From Shimia isoporae (GTDB taxonomy: Bacteria > Pseudomonadota > Alphaproteobacteria > Rhodobacterales > Rhodobacteraceae): a stretch of DNA of 64,000 nucleotides. Every line of letters starts with the position of its first letter. Position 1 is the first letter of the stretch. Below the pieces are notes generated by a model that ran no database searches, was not told the origin of the DNA, and saw nothing but the letters and a program-made list of their open reading frames with translations. Of the stretch, positions 24,801 through 32,345 are shown piece after piece. The stretch lies in NCBI RefSeq assembly GCF_004346865.1, contig NZ_SMGR01000001.1, forward strand, positions 1,984,001 to 2,048,000, read 5' to 3'. The translations under genes and the position numbers were made by a program.

Positions 24801-25282
24801 CGCCTGCCGAGAAGTCGTCTGTGGAATGGGATCACGACGTCGCTCCGGATGCTTTGCAATCTCGGATCGATAACACTCAAACCCGTGCAAGCAGCGATCA
24901 CACATTGCTTCCCGGACCGACCGGCGAATCCAACAGGCTGACTACAGTGTCTCGGCCACCACTGCTGTGTCTCGGCCCCGGTGAAGAGCTGGCAAACCAA
25001 CAAGTTGAGGCAGTAACGGCAATGGGAGGGAAAGCCGTGTCTTCCAAGGGGTCTGTGTCCCCCGAAGTGCTTGCCGAGATCGACGGTTTCTCGGGCGTTA
25101 TTTACTGGGGGGACGCCAACACAGCGCGAGCGCTCGATGTTGCCCTCGCAGAGCGGGAAGGACCGTTAATACCGCTTGTGACGACGCAACCTGACGTCGC
25201 GCGCGTTATGGCCGAGCGGCACGTTTGTGTCGACACAACCGCCGCAGGTGGAAACGCCGCGCTTTTGGGTGGGGCGGGTTGA
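21860..25282 (+). CDS. putA: Bifunctional proline dehydrogenase / P5C dehydrogenase
   Basis: This 1140-residue trifunctional-type enzyme oxidises proline to glutamate in two steps. The N-terminal half holds the FAD-dependent proline dehydrogenase barrel (MIRLVKGAYWDTEIKRAQ near residues 330-350, and RFATHNAHTV-like text). The C-terminal half is the aldehyde dehydrogenase with ETGG and the catalytic cysteine in SAGQRCSALR. It lacks the N-terminal ribbon-helix-helix domain of E. coli PutA, consistent with control by the separate Lrp-type PutR. The ATG at 21860 follows a GGAGGAG ribosome binding site; the frame is open upstream to 21632 but without support. The last 150 residues form the extra C-terminal domain of long PutA proteins. 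Confidence 0.97.
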   Translation: MSQVRKLIDTQTYADETLLVNALKGSASLSEADRKSISSEGAHLVRQIRETTTPGMMEVFLAEYGLSTDEGVALMCLAEALLRVPDADTIDALIEDKIAPSDWGRHLGQSSSSLVNASTWALMLTGRVMDDRDGGLIGTLRGAVKRLGEPVIRTAVARAMKEMGRQFVLGENITSAMQRAESMEKKGYSYSYDMLGEAAKTDADAMQYHLAYSRAISAIATACTHSDIRENPGISVKLSALHPRYEVSQRDRVMSELVPRLRSLALLAKSAGMGLNIDAEEADRLSLSMDVIETVLAEPALAGWNGFGVVVQAYGKRAGATIDYLYEIATKLDRKIMIRLVKGAYWDTEIKRAQVEGLSGFPVFTSKVATDVSYIANARKLLEMTDRIYPQFATHNAHTVAAVLHMAKDKSSFEFQRLHGMGEALHDIVLKRENTRCRIYAPVGAHRDLLAYLVRRLLENGANSSFVNQIVDHDVSAETVARDPFSALADPLAQLPTGPELFFPERPNSMGFDLSDLPTLDAIDTARANFKSVKTTAHPLVDGSCRPEPPQPVDNPFSDEDIPGTIATASAEDVETALNAAKPWSAPPSDRAAILNRSADLYEQNFGALFALLAREAGKTPQDAVAELREAVDFLRYYAARISDASPVGTFTCISPWNFPLAIFTGQIAAALAAGNAVLAKPADQTPLIAFEAVKLLHEAGVPVSALQMLPGDGATIGAALTSDPRVDGVAFTGSTATAQRIRRTMAQNLAPGAPLIAETGGLNAMIVDSTALPEQAVTSILESAFQSAGQRCSALRCLYVQEDIAESLLEMLKGAMKELRLGNPWALSTDSGPVIDLTAQTKIESHIRVAEAEGRLLFQTKAPKNGNFIAPTLIKVGSIADLKEEIFGPVLHVATFASDELDDVIDAINATGYGLTFGLQTRIDDRVQHVCERVHAGNIYVNRNQIGAIVGSQPFGGEGLSGTGPKAGGPLYLTRFCKPAPAEKSSVEWDHDVAPDALQSRIDNTQTRASSDHTLLPGPTGESNRLTTVSRPPLLCLGPGEELANQQVEAVTAMGGKAVSSKGSVSPEVLAEIDGFSGVIYWGDANTARALDVALAEREGPLIPLVTTQPDVARVMAERHVCVDTTAAGGNAALLGGAG

Positions 25283-25313
25283 CCTCACCGCGAGACCGTT
25301 TCACCTTGCGCCC

Positions 25314-26060
25314 ATGTTTCCAATCCGTGACCATAACCCGTCCGGGCGTACGCCTTATGTTGTTTATGCCCTACTTGCGCTGAACGTCGCTATTTTTCTG
25401 TCTTATCAGCCTATTATGGACAATGCGCGTGCCCTGAACGCGTTCTTTGATGAATGGGCTTTGGTCCCGGGCGAAGTCACTCGAGGCATTGATCTGCACA
25501 GTGTCCTCACTTCGATGTTCCTGCACGGGGGATGGATGCATCTCGCAGGCAATATGCTGTTTTTGTGGATCTTCGGCGACAACCTGGAAGACGAGATGGG
25601 GCACGTCGGTTTTCTGGTTTTTTATCTCGCTTCCGGGACCGGCGCAGCGATCGCTCAAATCATCGCTGATCCAGCGAGCCAAATTCCAATGGTCGGAGCA
25701 TCAGGTGCGATCGCAGGCGTGATGGGCGGCTACCTCCTGCTGTTCCCTAAGGCACGCGTGGATATCCTTCTGATACTGATCATTATTTTCCGTATTTTCA
25801 CGGTTCCTGCGTGGTTGATGCTGGGGCTTTGGTTTGGCCTTCAGCTCTTTAGTGGCATCGCTTCCGACGCGTCCGGAGGCGGAGTTGCGTACTGGGCGCA
25901 CGCAGGCGGCTTTGTTGTAGGCGCGATTCTGTGTTTGCCTGTTTGGCTCAAACGGGGCGCATCCAAATTTTGGGATCGCACTCAAGGCCACCCACCGCAC
26001 CCCGAGGCGAAGTACCGCTTGAGCCGCTCATCAGTCCCAAGTGTGAGGAGACGCAAATGA
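25314..26060 (+). CDS. Rhomboid-family intramembrane serine protease
   Basis: This 248-residue inner membrane protein has about six helices. The catalytic serine is Ser130 in GASG (128-131) and the catalytic histidine is His196 in AHAGGF (195-200). The HLAGNMLFLW motif (His76, Asn80) that forms the oxyanion region is also present. It cleaves membrane-anchored substrates, which cannot be named here. The ATG at 25314 begins 31 bases after putA ends; the frame extends back into putA and those starts are not supported. Its stop overlaps the next start as ATGA. Confidence 0.93.
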   Translation: MFPIRDHNPSGRTPYVVYALLALNVAIFLSYQPIMDNARALNAFFDEWALVPGEVTRGIDLHSVLTSMFLHGGWMHLAGNMLFLWIFGDNLEDEMGHVGFLVFYLASGTGAAIAQIIADPASQIPMVGASGAIAGVMGGYLLLFPKARVDILLILIIIFRIFTVPAWLMLGLWFGLQLFSGIASDASGGGVAYWAHAGGFVVGAILCLPVWLKRGASKFWDRTQGHPPHPEAKYRLSRSSVPSVRRRK

Positions 26061-26425
26061 GGCACAAACTGACATGTCACTGCGGAGCTGTGGAACTGGC
26101 AGTTACTCTTTCGGATGACCTCCGTACAGCGCGTCGATGCGATTGCTCGTTTTGTCGAAGGCGTGGCGCAGCTGCGGTAAGCGCGCCTCTGGATGGCATT
26201 GAAATTGTAAAAGGCGCAGACAATCTGACGCTATATCAATTCAACACAAACACGGCACAGCATTACTTCTGCAAGACTTGTGGGATCTATACGCACCACA
26301 AACGTCGATCCAATCCGAACGAGTTCGGCGTCAATCTGGGTGCTTTGGAAGGGGTGAACCCGCGCGATCTGGGCGACATCGGCTGGGTAGATGGCGTCAA
26401 CCATCCCTCAGATCGCGACACCTGA
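26057..26425 (+). CDS. GFA-family zinc protein
   Basis: This 122-residue protein has the glutathione-dependent formaldehyde-activating (GFA) fold. Zinc ligands are Cys7 and Cys9 (CHC), Cys28, Cys30 and Cys33 (CDCSFC), and Cys72 and Cys75 (CKTC). The ATG at 26057 overlaps the rhomboid stop (ATGA), and GGAGACGC lies just upstream, so it is translationally coupled to the protease. The substrate is unknown. The suhB gene on the other strand ends 46 bases away. Confidence 0.88.
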   Translation: MRHKLTCHCGAVELAVTLSDDLRTARRCDCSFCRRRGAAAVSAPLDGIEIVKGADNLTLYQFNTNTAQHYFCKTCGIYTHHKRRSNPNEFGVNLGALEGVNPRDLGDIGWVDGVNHPSDRDT

Positions 26426-26471
26426 TAACGCAGGTGTGCGCTCAATAGCACCGAAATCCCCAGAGGCTCGC

Positions 26472-27263
26472 CTAGCCTTGACGGATGACCTTCGCAAACT
26501 GGCTGAAAACCGGTTCGTTTGCACAAAGAATTTCGCCATCTTCCAGGATGTCCGCGCCGTCGTTGATCGGTTCTACGAGACCACCGGCCTCTTTCACGAT
26601 CAGCATGCCCGCAGCAAGGTCCCAAGAGTGTAGTCCGCGTTCCCAATAACCTTCGTATCGGCCTGCGGCGACATAAGCCAGATCAAGCGCGGCGGATCCG
26701 AAGCGACGGACCCCTGCTGTTGCCGGCAGAATACGGGCCAGGTCCTGCAGTGTTTCCGGAAGACCCGGCCGTGTTCCGAAGGGAAGACCGGTCGCAAAAA
26801 CCGACTCCACCATACGGTGACGGCCTGAAACCCGAAGACGTAGGCTGTCGTTCAGCCATGCACCCTCGCCTTTTTCCGCATAGAACATCTCGTCCTTTGC
26901 TGCGTCAAAGACCACCCCCGCAACAATTTGACCCTTGTGTTCCAAAGCAATCGAGATCGCCCAATGCGGCATCCCATGCAAAAAGTTGGTGGTGCCATCC
27001 AATGGGTCAACGATCCAGCGACGGGTCGGGTCCTTGCCTGCGATCTCGCCACCTTCCTCGCCAAGCCATCCATAGGTAGGACGCGCGCCCAGGAGTTCTT
27101 CCTTGAGGATATTTTCCGCCGCAATATCGGCGCGGCTGACGAAGTCCCCTGCCCCTTTCATCGAGACTTGCAGGTTTTCTACCTCGCGAAAGTCTTTGAC
27201 CAGAGACCGACCTGCTTTGCGGGCGGCTTTCATCATGATGTTCAGGTTTGCGCTCGTGGGCAT
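26472..27263 (-). CDS. suhB: Inositol monophosphatase family protein
   Basis: This 263-residue magnesium-dependent phosphatase carries GEEGG (68-72), DPLDGT (86-91) and a C-terminal WDLAAG, which together form the metal-binding site of inositol monophosphatases. Its closest functional match is SuhB, which dephosphorylates inositol phosphate and in E. coli also takes part in rRNA transcription. The specific substrate cannot be read from the sequence. It is convergent with the rhomboid-GFA pair and divergent from the reductase gene at 27447. Confidence 0.92.
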   Translation of the reverse strand: MPTSANLNIMMKAARKAGRSLVKDFREVENLQVSMKGAGDFVSRADIAAENILKEELLGARPTYGWLGEEGGEIAGKDPTRRWIVDPLDGTTNFLHGMPHWAISIALEHKGQIVAGVVFDAAKDEMFYAEKGEGAWLNDSLRLRVSGRHRMVESVFATGLPFGTRPGLPETLQDLARILPATAGVRRFGSAALDLAYVAAGRYEGYWERGLHSWDLAAGMLIVKEAGGLVEPINDGADILEDGEILCANEPVFSQFAKVIRQG

Positions 27264-27446
27264 GGAACGGCTCCTTTTGGCTCAGAGCGCGCGTATACGC
27301 CCCCAAACCCTATTTGCCAAGGCCATATCTGGGCTGGCAACACCCAATTGGAACGCCGCGTCACGAAACAGTGCGGATTCCCCCCCATGCTTGCGTCCTA
27401 GCCCCCGCAGGCGCACACTTTCGCCAAGCCACAAAGGGAGAGACAC

Positions 27447-28487
27447 ATGTCTGAGAAAATGCAGCGTATCACGCTTGCCAGCCGTCCAGTCGGCGAGCCG
27501 ACCGACGAGAATTTCAATCTGGAGACTCTGGACGTGCCAGACATTGGCGAAGGCGAAGTTTTGGTGCGCAATCACTATATGTCGCTCGACCCCTACATGC
27601 GCGGTCGCATGGATGACGCAAAATCCTATGCGGCCCCAGTTCCGATCGGCGGCACAATGGAAGCCGGCACCGTGGGCGAGGTGATCGCCTCCAACCACCC
27701 AGGCTTTGCTCCGGGTGATTTCGCTTTCGGTATGCTGGGATGGGCCACGCACGGCGTCGGAAAAGGTGCGGAGATGCGCAAGCTTGATCCGAATCTTGCA
27801 CCGATAACTACCGCCTTGGGCGTGTTGGGCATGCCTGGTTTCACGGGCTGGTTCGGTCTTATGGAATTCGGCAGACCCAAGGAAGGCGAAACTCTGGTGG
27901 TTGCCGCAGCAACAGGGCCGGTTGGGTCAATGGTTGGCCAAGTTGCCAAAAATCTTGGATTGCGGGTTGTGGGTATCGCGGGTGGTGCCGAGAAATGCAA
28001 GATGGCCGTGGAGACCTATGGGTTTGATGCTTGCATCGACCACTACGCTTTCGAAACGGCCAGCGACCTGCGCAAAGCGCTCAAAGCAGAATGTCCAAAA
28101 GGGATCGACATCTATTTTGAAAACGTTGGCGGCAAAGTCTTGGACGCCGTTTTGCCAATGATGAACCCGTTTGGTCGCATCCCGCTCTGCGGCATGATCG
28201 CTTGGTACAATGCTGGCGCGCTCGGTGCGGAAGCCTCTGCCGAAGCCTTGACCGGACCGCGCATGTGGCGGTCTATTCTGGTGAACTTCCTGTCTGTGAA
28301 CGGCTTCATCATTTCCAACCACTTCGACAAATATCCGGACTTTCTCCGGGCCGTCGGTCCGATGATGGCGCAGGGAAAGATCGCCTTTGTCGAGGATATT
28401 GCCGATGGATTGGAAAACGCGCCCGAAGCCTTCCGCGGCCTCCTAAAGGGGCGCAACAAAGGCAAGCAGTTGGTCAAACTGATCTGA
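27447..28487 (+). CDS. NADP-dependent medium-chain reductase, zinc-independent
   Basis: This 346-residue oxidoreductase belongs to the zinc-free medium-chain dehydrogenase/reductase group that includes leukotriene B4 12-hydroxydehydrogenase and CurA. Family text seen is MSLDPYMRGRM, MEAGTVGEVIAS, the nucleotide-binding AAATGPVGSMVGQVAK, and IDIYFENVGG. These enzymes reduce the double bond of unsaturated ketones or aldehydes with NADPH. GGGAGAG precedes the ATG, and a perfect terminator follows. It is transcribed alone. The substrate is unknown. Confidence 0.93.
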   Translation: MSEKMQRITLASRPVGEPTDENFNLETLDVPDIGEGEVLVRNHYMSLDPYMRGRMDDAKSYAAPVPIGGTMEAGTVGEVIASNHPGFAPGDFAFGMLGWATHGVGKGAEMRKLDPNLAPITTALGVLGMPGFTGWFGLMEFGRPKEGETLVVAAATGPVGSMVGQVAKNLGLRVVGIAGGAEKCKMAVETYGFDACIDHYAFETASDLRKALKAECPKGIDIYFENVGGKVLDAVLPMMNPFGRIPLCGMIAWYNAGALGAEASAEALTGPRMWRSILVNFLSVNGFIISNHFDKYPDFLRAVGPMMAQGKIAFVEDIADGLENAPEAFRGLLKGRNKGKQLVKLI

Positions 28488-28496
28488 AACACAAAA

Positions 28497-28528
28497 CGGC
28501 ACCGAGTATATCGGTGCCGTTTGCTTTT
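28497..28528 (+). terminator. Terminator of the reductase gene
   Basis: CGGCACCG (28497-28504) pairs with CGGTGCCG (28512-28519) around a seven-base loop, followed by TTTGCTTTT. Confidence 0.92.
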
Positions 28529-28615
28529 CGTCGGGCGGGTCGCAGTGCGCGACCGGTCGGGTGGGCTTGACCATCCCCGCTTGCCCCCGCCCTCTCCCTT
28601 GCGGGATTTCCGGAG

Positions 28616-29647
28616 TTAGTGCAGCAAATATCCTTCGCTGGCCTTCAGGCTCGGTCGCGCATCCGTGCCATAAGCCGCCAAACCTTCTTCCTCGAGTTCG
28701 GGGAAAATTGCGAAAATCTCCTCGCGTACGTCCTGCCCCATCGCGGTCAGGCCAATCTCACCCGGCATGAAACTCTCGCTAGGCACACCTGCGGCATAGA
28801 CGATCTCATGACTGTCAAACATGATGTGGACATACGTCACCTGACCACCTTCGATCTGTCGGACGTTTTCTCCGTTCACCATGCCGACAGCCGGGACAAG
28901 AACCTCGTTCTCGCCAAAGTTCACTTCTGCTCGCCAGCCAGTCACCAGCATCCGGTGTTGCGGTGACACGCGGAGCGGCACATCGTTTCCGATCGCGCCT
29001 TGCTCGAATTGAATGGGCGCCATCGTCCCTCGCGCCGGCACCGTCCTTTTGCCGGTCCAACGAACCGGCTGATATCCGTGGTCCATGGTCAGAACGAGGT
29101 CACCCGGCTCGAGGTCCTCGACCTTGCGCATACCCTTGTGAGTGACGATTTCCGTGCCCGCCGTAAAACAGGGGACGAAATCCCATTCTTCGCGATTTGC
29201 CGTTGTTCCGGTGTAAGAATTCCCAAGCAGACTATCAAAACTAATCGAACGGATTGCGCCCGCTTCAAGCGCGGCTTGATCCGCATTGTTTGAAAACTCC
29301 GGAGCAATGTAGGTATTGCCGTCCGTGTCCTGCATGACAACTGCCGTGAACGTCGCTGTCGTTCCGTCAATATACGTGATTGTCGCGTTATAGACCGACG
29401 TCGCATCAAACGTCTGAGCGGGACCGCCATCAATGCTGAATTGATCGTTGGGCGAGTTGTTCATGTTGTAGAAGGAACCGGGATCACCGACCGGCGAGAG
29501 TTCCACAAAATCATTCACCAAAGCGTCGCCTTCGCCTCCGAAGGTCATCCCTACCAGAGCACTGGCGTTTTCCGCAGTGTTGTTACCTTCGGTCGTATCG
29601 ATGTCGGCCAATTGACCAATAGAGATAACGTTGAACGTCGTTGGCAT
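28616..29647 (-). CDS. Hint (hedgehog/intein-type) domain protein
   Basis: This 343-residue protein has an N-terminal region of about 155 residues, rich in Asn, Asp and Thr and with no signal peptide, followed by a Hint domain. The Hint start is Cys160 in VPCFTAGTEIV, with GDLVLTMDHGYQPV and RVSPQHRML further on. Such Roseobacter Hint proteins are thought to be secreted and may self-process at this cysteine. No known protease or transport gene adjoins it. The start is uncertain: the ATG at 29647 or a GTG at 29659, neither with a clear ribosome binding site. The N-terminal domain was not recognised. Confidence 0.8.
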   Translation of the reverse strand: MPTTFNVISIGQLADIDTTEGNNTAENASALVGMTFGGEGDALVNDFVELSPVGDPGSFYNMNNSPNDQFSIDGGPAQTFDATSVYNATITYIDGTTATFTAVVMQDTDGNTYIAPEFSNNADQAALEAGAIRSISFDSLLGNSYTGTTANREEWDFVPCFTAGTEIVTHKGMRKVEDLEPGDLVLTMDHGYQPVRWTGKRTVPARGTMAPIQFEQGAIGNDVPLRVSPQHRMLVTGWRAEVNFGENEVLVPAVGMVNGENVRQIEGGQVTYVHIMFDSHEIVYAAGVPSESFMPGEIGLTAMGQDVREEIFAIFPELEEEGLAAYGTDARPSLKASEGYLLH

Positions 29648-29801
29648 GTAACTTTGCACAAAGGCATGGACCGCGAGCCACCGACAGGCGCCTCACAAAC
29701 AATCCATCCCTTCCCCCTAGTAAGAACAGAACTGACCTTTCATGCCGCAAGGACACAGCCAGCGTCAGGGGGAGAATACGCAAATAATCGTCAATAAAGG
29801 G

Positions 29802-30713
29802 TTACGCACCTTGCAAACGGCGCGCCTCTTTGCCTGCGAGTCGGATCAAATCCTGCATATAGGGCTTTTCCAGATCTTCATCGCGCGTCGCCGCGAAGAG
29901 TTGTCGAGTAAGCCCCTGATTTGTAAGGGGTCTTGTGACGTAGTCTGATGAATACTTAACCTCTCGCACCACCCAGTCAGGCAGTACAGAAACCCCTCTA
30001 TTGGAGGCCACCAACAGCAAAATTACTGCCGTTAACTCTGCCTGCCGGACGGATCCGGGTTCGACCTTGGCCGGAGTTAAGAGTTGCGAGAACACATCCA
30101 ATCTGGATCGTTCCACGGGATACGTAATCAGGGTTTCGCCCCGAAAATCCTCGGCGTCTATCCAGCTTTTCTGGGCCAAAGGATGATTTGCAGACGCAAC
30201 AAAAACGGGCGCATAGTCAAACAGGTGCGAAAACGAAACCCCGTTCAGGTTTTCCGGGTCGGAACTGACGACAAGGTCAACTTCTTCTTTTTGCAAAGCT
30301 GGCATCGCGTCAAACGCAAGGCCCGGTCTGATGTCCACATCCACGTCCGGCCAATCCTTGCGAAACTGCTCCAATACCGGGAAAAGCCATTCAAAACAGG
30401 CATGACACTCGATTGCGATGTGCAAGCGCCCTGATCGACCATCGCGAAGTCCGTTAAACTCCGCCTCAAGCTTTTCGACTTCGGGCAAAACCTGATTGGC
30501 CAACCGAAGCAACCTCAACCCGGCTGCGGACAGCTTCATCGGCTTTGATCTACGCACAAAAAGTTCGACCCCGGCCTGTTCCTCAAGCCCTTTGACCTGA
30601 TGGGACAGCGCCGATTGCGTGATGTTGAGTTGTTCCGCGGCACGGGCCAATCCGCCACATTCGTGAATGGCGCGCACCGTGCGCAAGTGTCGAAATTCGA
30701 TGTGCATCTTCAT
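29802..30713 (-). CDS. metR: LysR-family regulator, probable MetR
   Basis: This regulator of 303 residues (from the ATG at 30713; ATG 30707 is also possible) has an N-terminal helix-turn-helix (LARAAEQLNITQSALSHQVKGLEEQ) and the LysR effector domain. ITQSALSHQVK is the MetR/CysB-like recognition helix. It is divergent from metF with a 92-base gap, the standard MetR-metF arrangement, so it likely activates metF in response to homocysteine. An imperfect GAAG-N8-CTTC inverted motif lies at 30716-30731 in the gap. The frame open to 30788 is not supported. Confidence 0.88.
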   Translation of the reverse strand: MKMHIEFRHLRTVRAIHECGGLARAAEQLNITQSALSHQVKGLEEQAGVELFVRRSKPMKLSAAGLRLLRLANQVLPEVEKLEAEFNGLRDGRSGRLHIAIECHACFEWLFPVLEQFRKDWPDVDVDIRPGLAFDAMPALQKEEVDLVVSSDPENLNGVSFSHLFDYAPVFVASANHPLAQKSWIDAEDFRGETLITYPVERSRLDVFSQLLTPAKVEPGSVRQAELTAVILLLVASNRGVSVLPDWVVREVKYSSDYVTRPLTNQGLTRQLFAATRDEDLEKPYMQDLIRLAGKEARRLQGA

Positions 30714-30805
30714 GTGAAGCTCATGACCTTCTTGAGGATTATGAATTTGCCTAAAACTGCCATCTATGGGACTTGAGGACAACCGCAAGTTAAGGATCGC
30801 CGATT

Positions 30806-31672
30806 ATGACCACGCCTCAAGTTTCGTTTGAATTCTTCCCTCCTCAAAATCTGGAAGCGTCATTTCGGTTGTGGGACACTGTTCAGGCATTGGCTCCGCT
30901 CGACCCGAAGTTTGTCTCGGTGACCTATGGTGCCGGTGGCACAACACGAGACCTGACCCGTGACGCGGTGGCAACTCTGCACAAGTCTTCAGGCCTGAAC
31001 GTCGCAGCACACCTCACTTGCGTGAACGCATCCAAAACCGAAACCCTCCAAATTGCACGCGGCTTCGCTGCTTCCGGTGTAAGCGAATTGGTCGCTCTAC
31101 GAGGAGATCCGCCCAAGGGCGCCAACCGTTTCGAACCGCATCCCGATGGTTTCGCAAACTCAGTGGAGTTGATCGAGGCATTATCTGCGACAGGTGATTT
31201 TACCATTCGCGTAGGCGCATACCCCGAAAAACACCCCGAAGCCTCTGACATGAAAGCGGACATAGATTGGCTGAAACGGAAAATAGACGCGGGAGCTGCC
31301 GAGGCACTTACGCAATTCTTTTTCGAAGCGGATAGTTTTTTGCGCTTCCGCGATGCGTGTGCTGATGCCGGGATTGATGCCCCCATCGTCCCTGGCATCC
31401 TGCCTATCGAAAACTGGAAAGGCGCTCGCAACTTTGCGAAGCGCTGCGGTACAACCGTGCCAACCTGGCTTGAAGACGCTTTTGAAAAGGCAACTCGAGA
31501 CAACCGCGAGGATCTGCTGGCGACCGCCGTTTGCACAGAACTCTGTTCCGACTTGTTGGAAGAAGGCGTTGAGGCGCTCCATTTTTATACGCTCAATCGT
31601 CCGGAGCTGACCCGCGATGTATGCCATGCGCTGGGGGTTACGCCTCAGGTTCGGTTGGAAAACGTGGCGTAA
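30806..31672 (+). CDS. metF: Methylenetetrahydrofolate reductase
   Basis: This 288-residue FAD enzyme reduces methylenetetrahydrofolate to methyltetrahydrofolate, which supplies the methyl group for methionine synthesis. SFEFFPP is near the N-terminus, followed by VTYGAGGTTRDLT, LVALRGDPPKG, and AEALTQFFFEA, all typical of MetF. It is also a possible acceptor for the one-carbon units made by the sarcosine oxidase encoded in the same window. The ATG at 30806 has AAGGATCG upstream. metR diverges from it and a thioesterase gene follows 70 bases later. Confidence 0.97.
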   Translation: MTTPQVSFEFFPPQNLEASFRLWDTVQALAPLDPKFVSVTYGAGGTTRDLTRDAVATLHKSSGLNVAAHLTCVNASKTETLQIARGFAASGVSELVALRGDPPKGANRFEPHPDGFANSVELIEALSATGDFTIRVGAYPEKHPEASDMKADIDWLKRKIDAGAAEALTQFFFEADSFLRFRDACADAGIDAPIVPGILPIENWKGARNFAKRCGTTVPTWLEDAFEKATRDNREDLLATAVCTELCSDLLEEGVEALHFYTLNRPELTRDVCHALGVTPQVRLENVA

Positions 31673-31742
31673 CACGCCATTCGGCCACTTGCGGCGAAAG
31701 TCCAAATCCGGCCTCCTGCGTTTAACGCGGGAGATCTCTTTT

Positions 31743-32237
31743 ATGACGCAACACCACTACGCCGAAAGCCCCAATGATCTGGCAACTCTGGAAACGGTCC
31801 TGTCCAAAACGGGTCTGGAATTCATGCGTGACATTATCGAAGGCCGCGTTGCGGGACCTCCTATCGGACAGGCTTTGGGGTTTCGCCCCATCATAGCCGA
31901 AGAAGGCATGGTCACGTTCGAAGGCACACCTGAGTTCCGCACCATGAACCCTTTGGGAACCGTACACGGCGGCTGGTATGGCACAATTTTGGACAGCTGC
32001 ATGGCCTGTGCCGTACAAACCACCCTTAAGGCTGGGCAAATCTACACAACGCTCGAGTACAAAGTGAACATCATCCGCCCCATTCCGATTGGCACCACCG
32101 TACATGCCGTTGGCAAGGTGCAACACAGTGGTCGATCAACCGGCGTTGCGGTTGGCGAAATCCGTGGGAAAGAAGACAAACGCCTATATGCGACGGGCTC
32201 AACCACCTGCATTGTGATGGATGGGCCCAAACGCTGA
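31743..32237 (+). CDS. PaaI-family hotdog thioesterase
   Basis: This 164-residue protein has the hotdog thioesterase fold. The HGGW motif (75-78) and the Asp84 of LDSCMACAV form the active-site pattern of the PaaI family, and the YKVNIIRPI and GKVQHSGRSTGVA strands follow. It probably hydrolyses acyl-CoA thioesters in the cytoplasm; the acyl group is unknown. The start is the ATG at 31743, chosen because the extension to 31617 overlaps metF in another frame. Confidence 0.92.
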   Translation: MTQHHYAESPNDLATLETVLSKTGLEFMRDIIEGRVAGPPIGQALGFRPIIAEEGMVTFEGTPEFRTMNPLGTVHGGWYGTILDSCMACAVQTTLKAGQIYTTLEYKVNIIRPIPIGTTVHAVGKVQHSGRSTGVAVGEIRGKEDKRLYATGSTTCIVMDGPKR

Positions 32238-32345
32238 ACGACAAAGCTGGCGGATCTCCGGGTTTTCGTCACTTCTAGATCTTCGAGGCATTGGCCTTGG
32301 CCGTTGTCACGCGTAACACTGGCGCAATTCCAAGGAGCCAAGCCC

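Noticed and set aside
30714-30805. A SAM or SAH riboswitch before metF
   Set aside because: The 92-base gap is short and no known riboswitch core could be matched; a MetR site is more likely.
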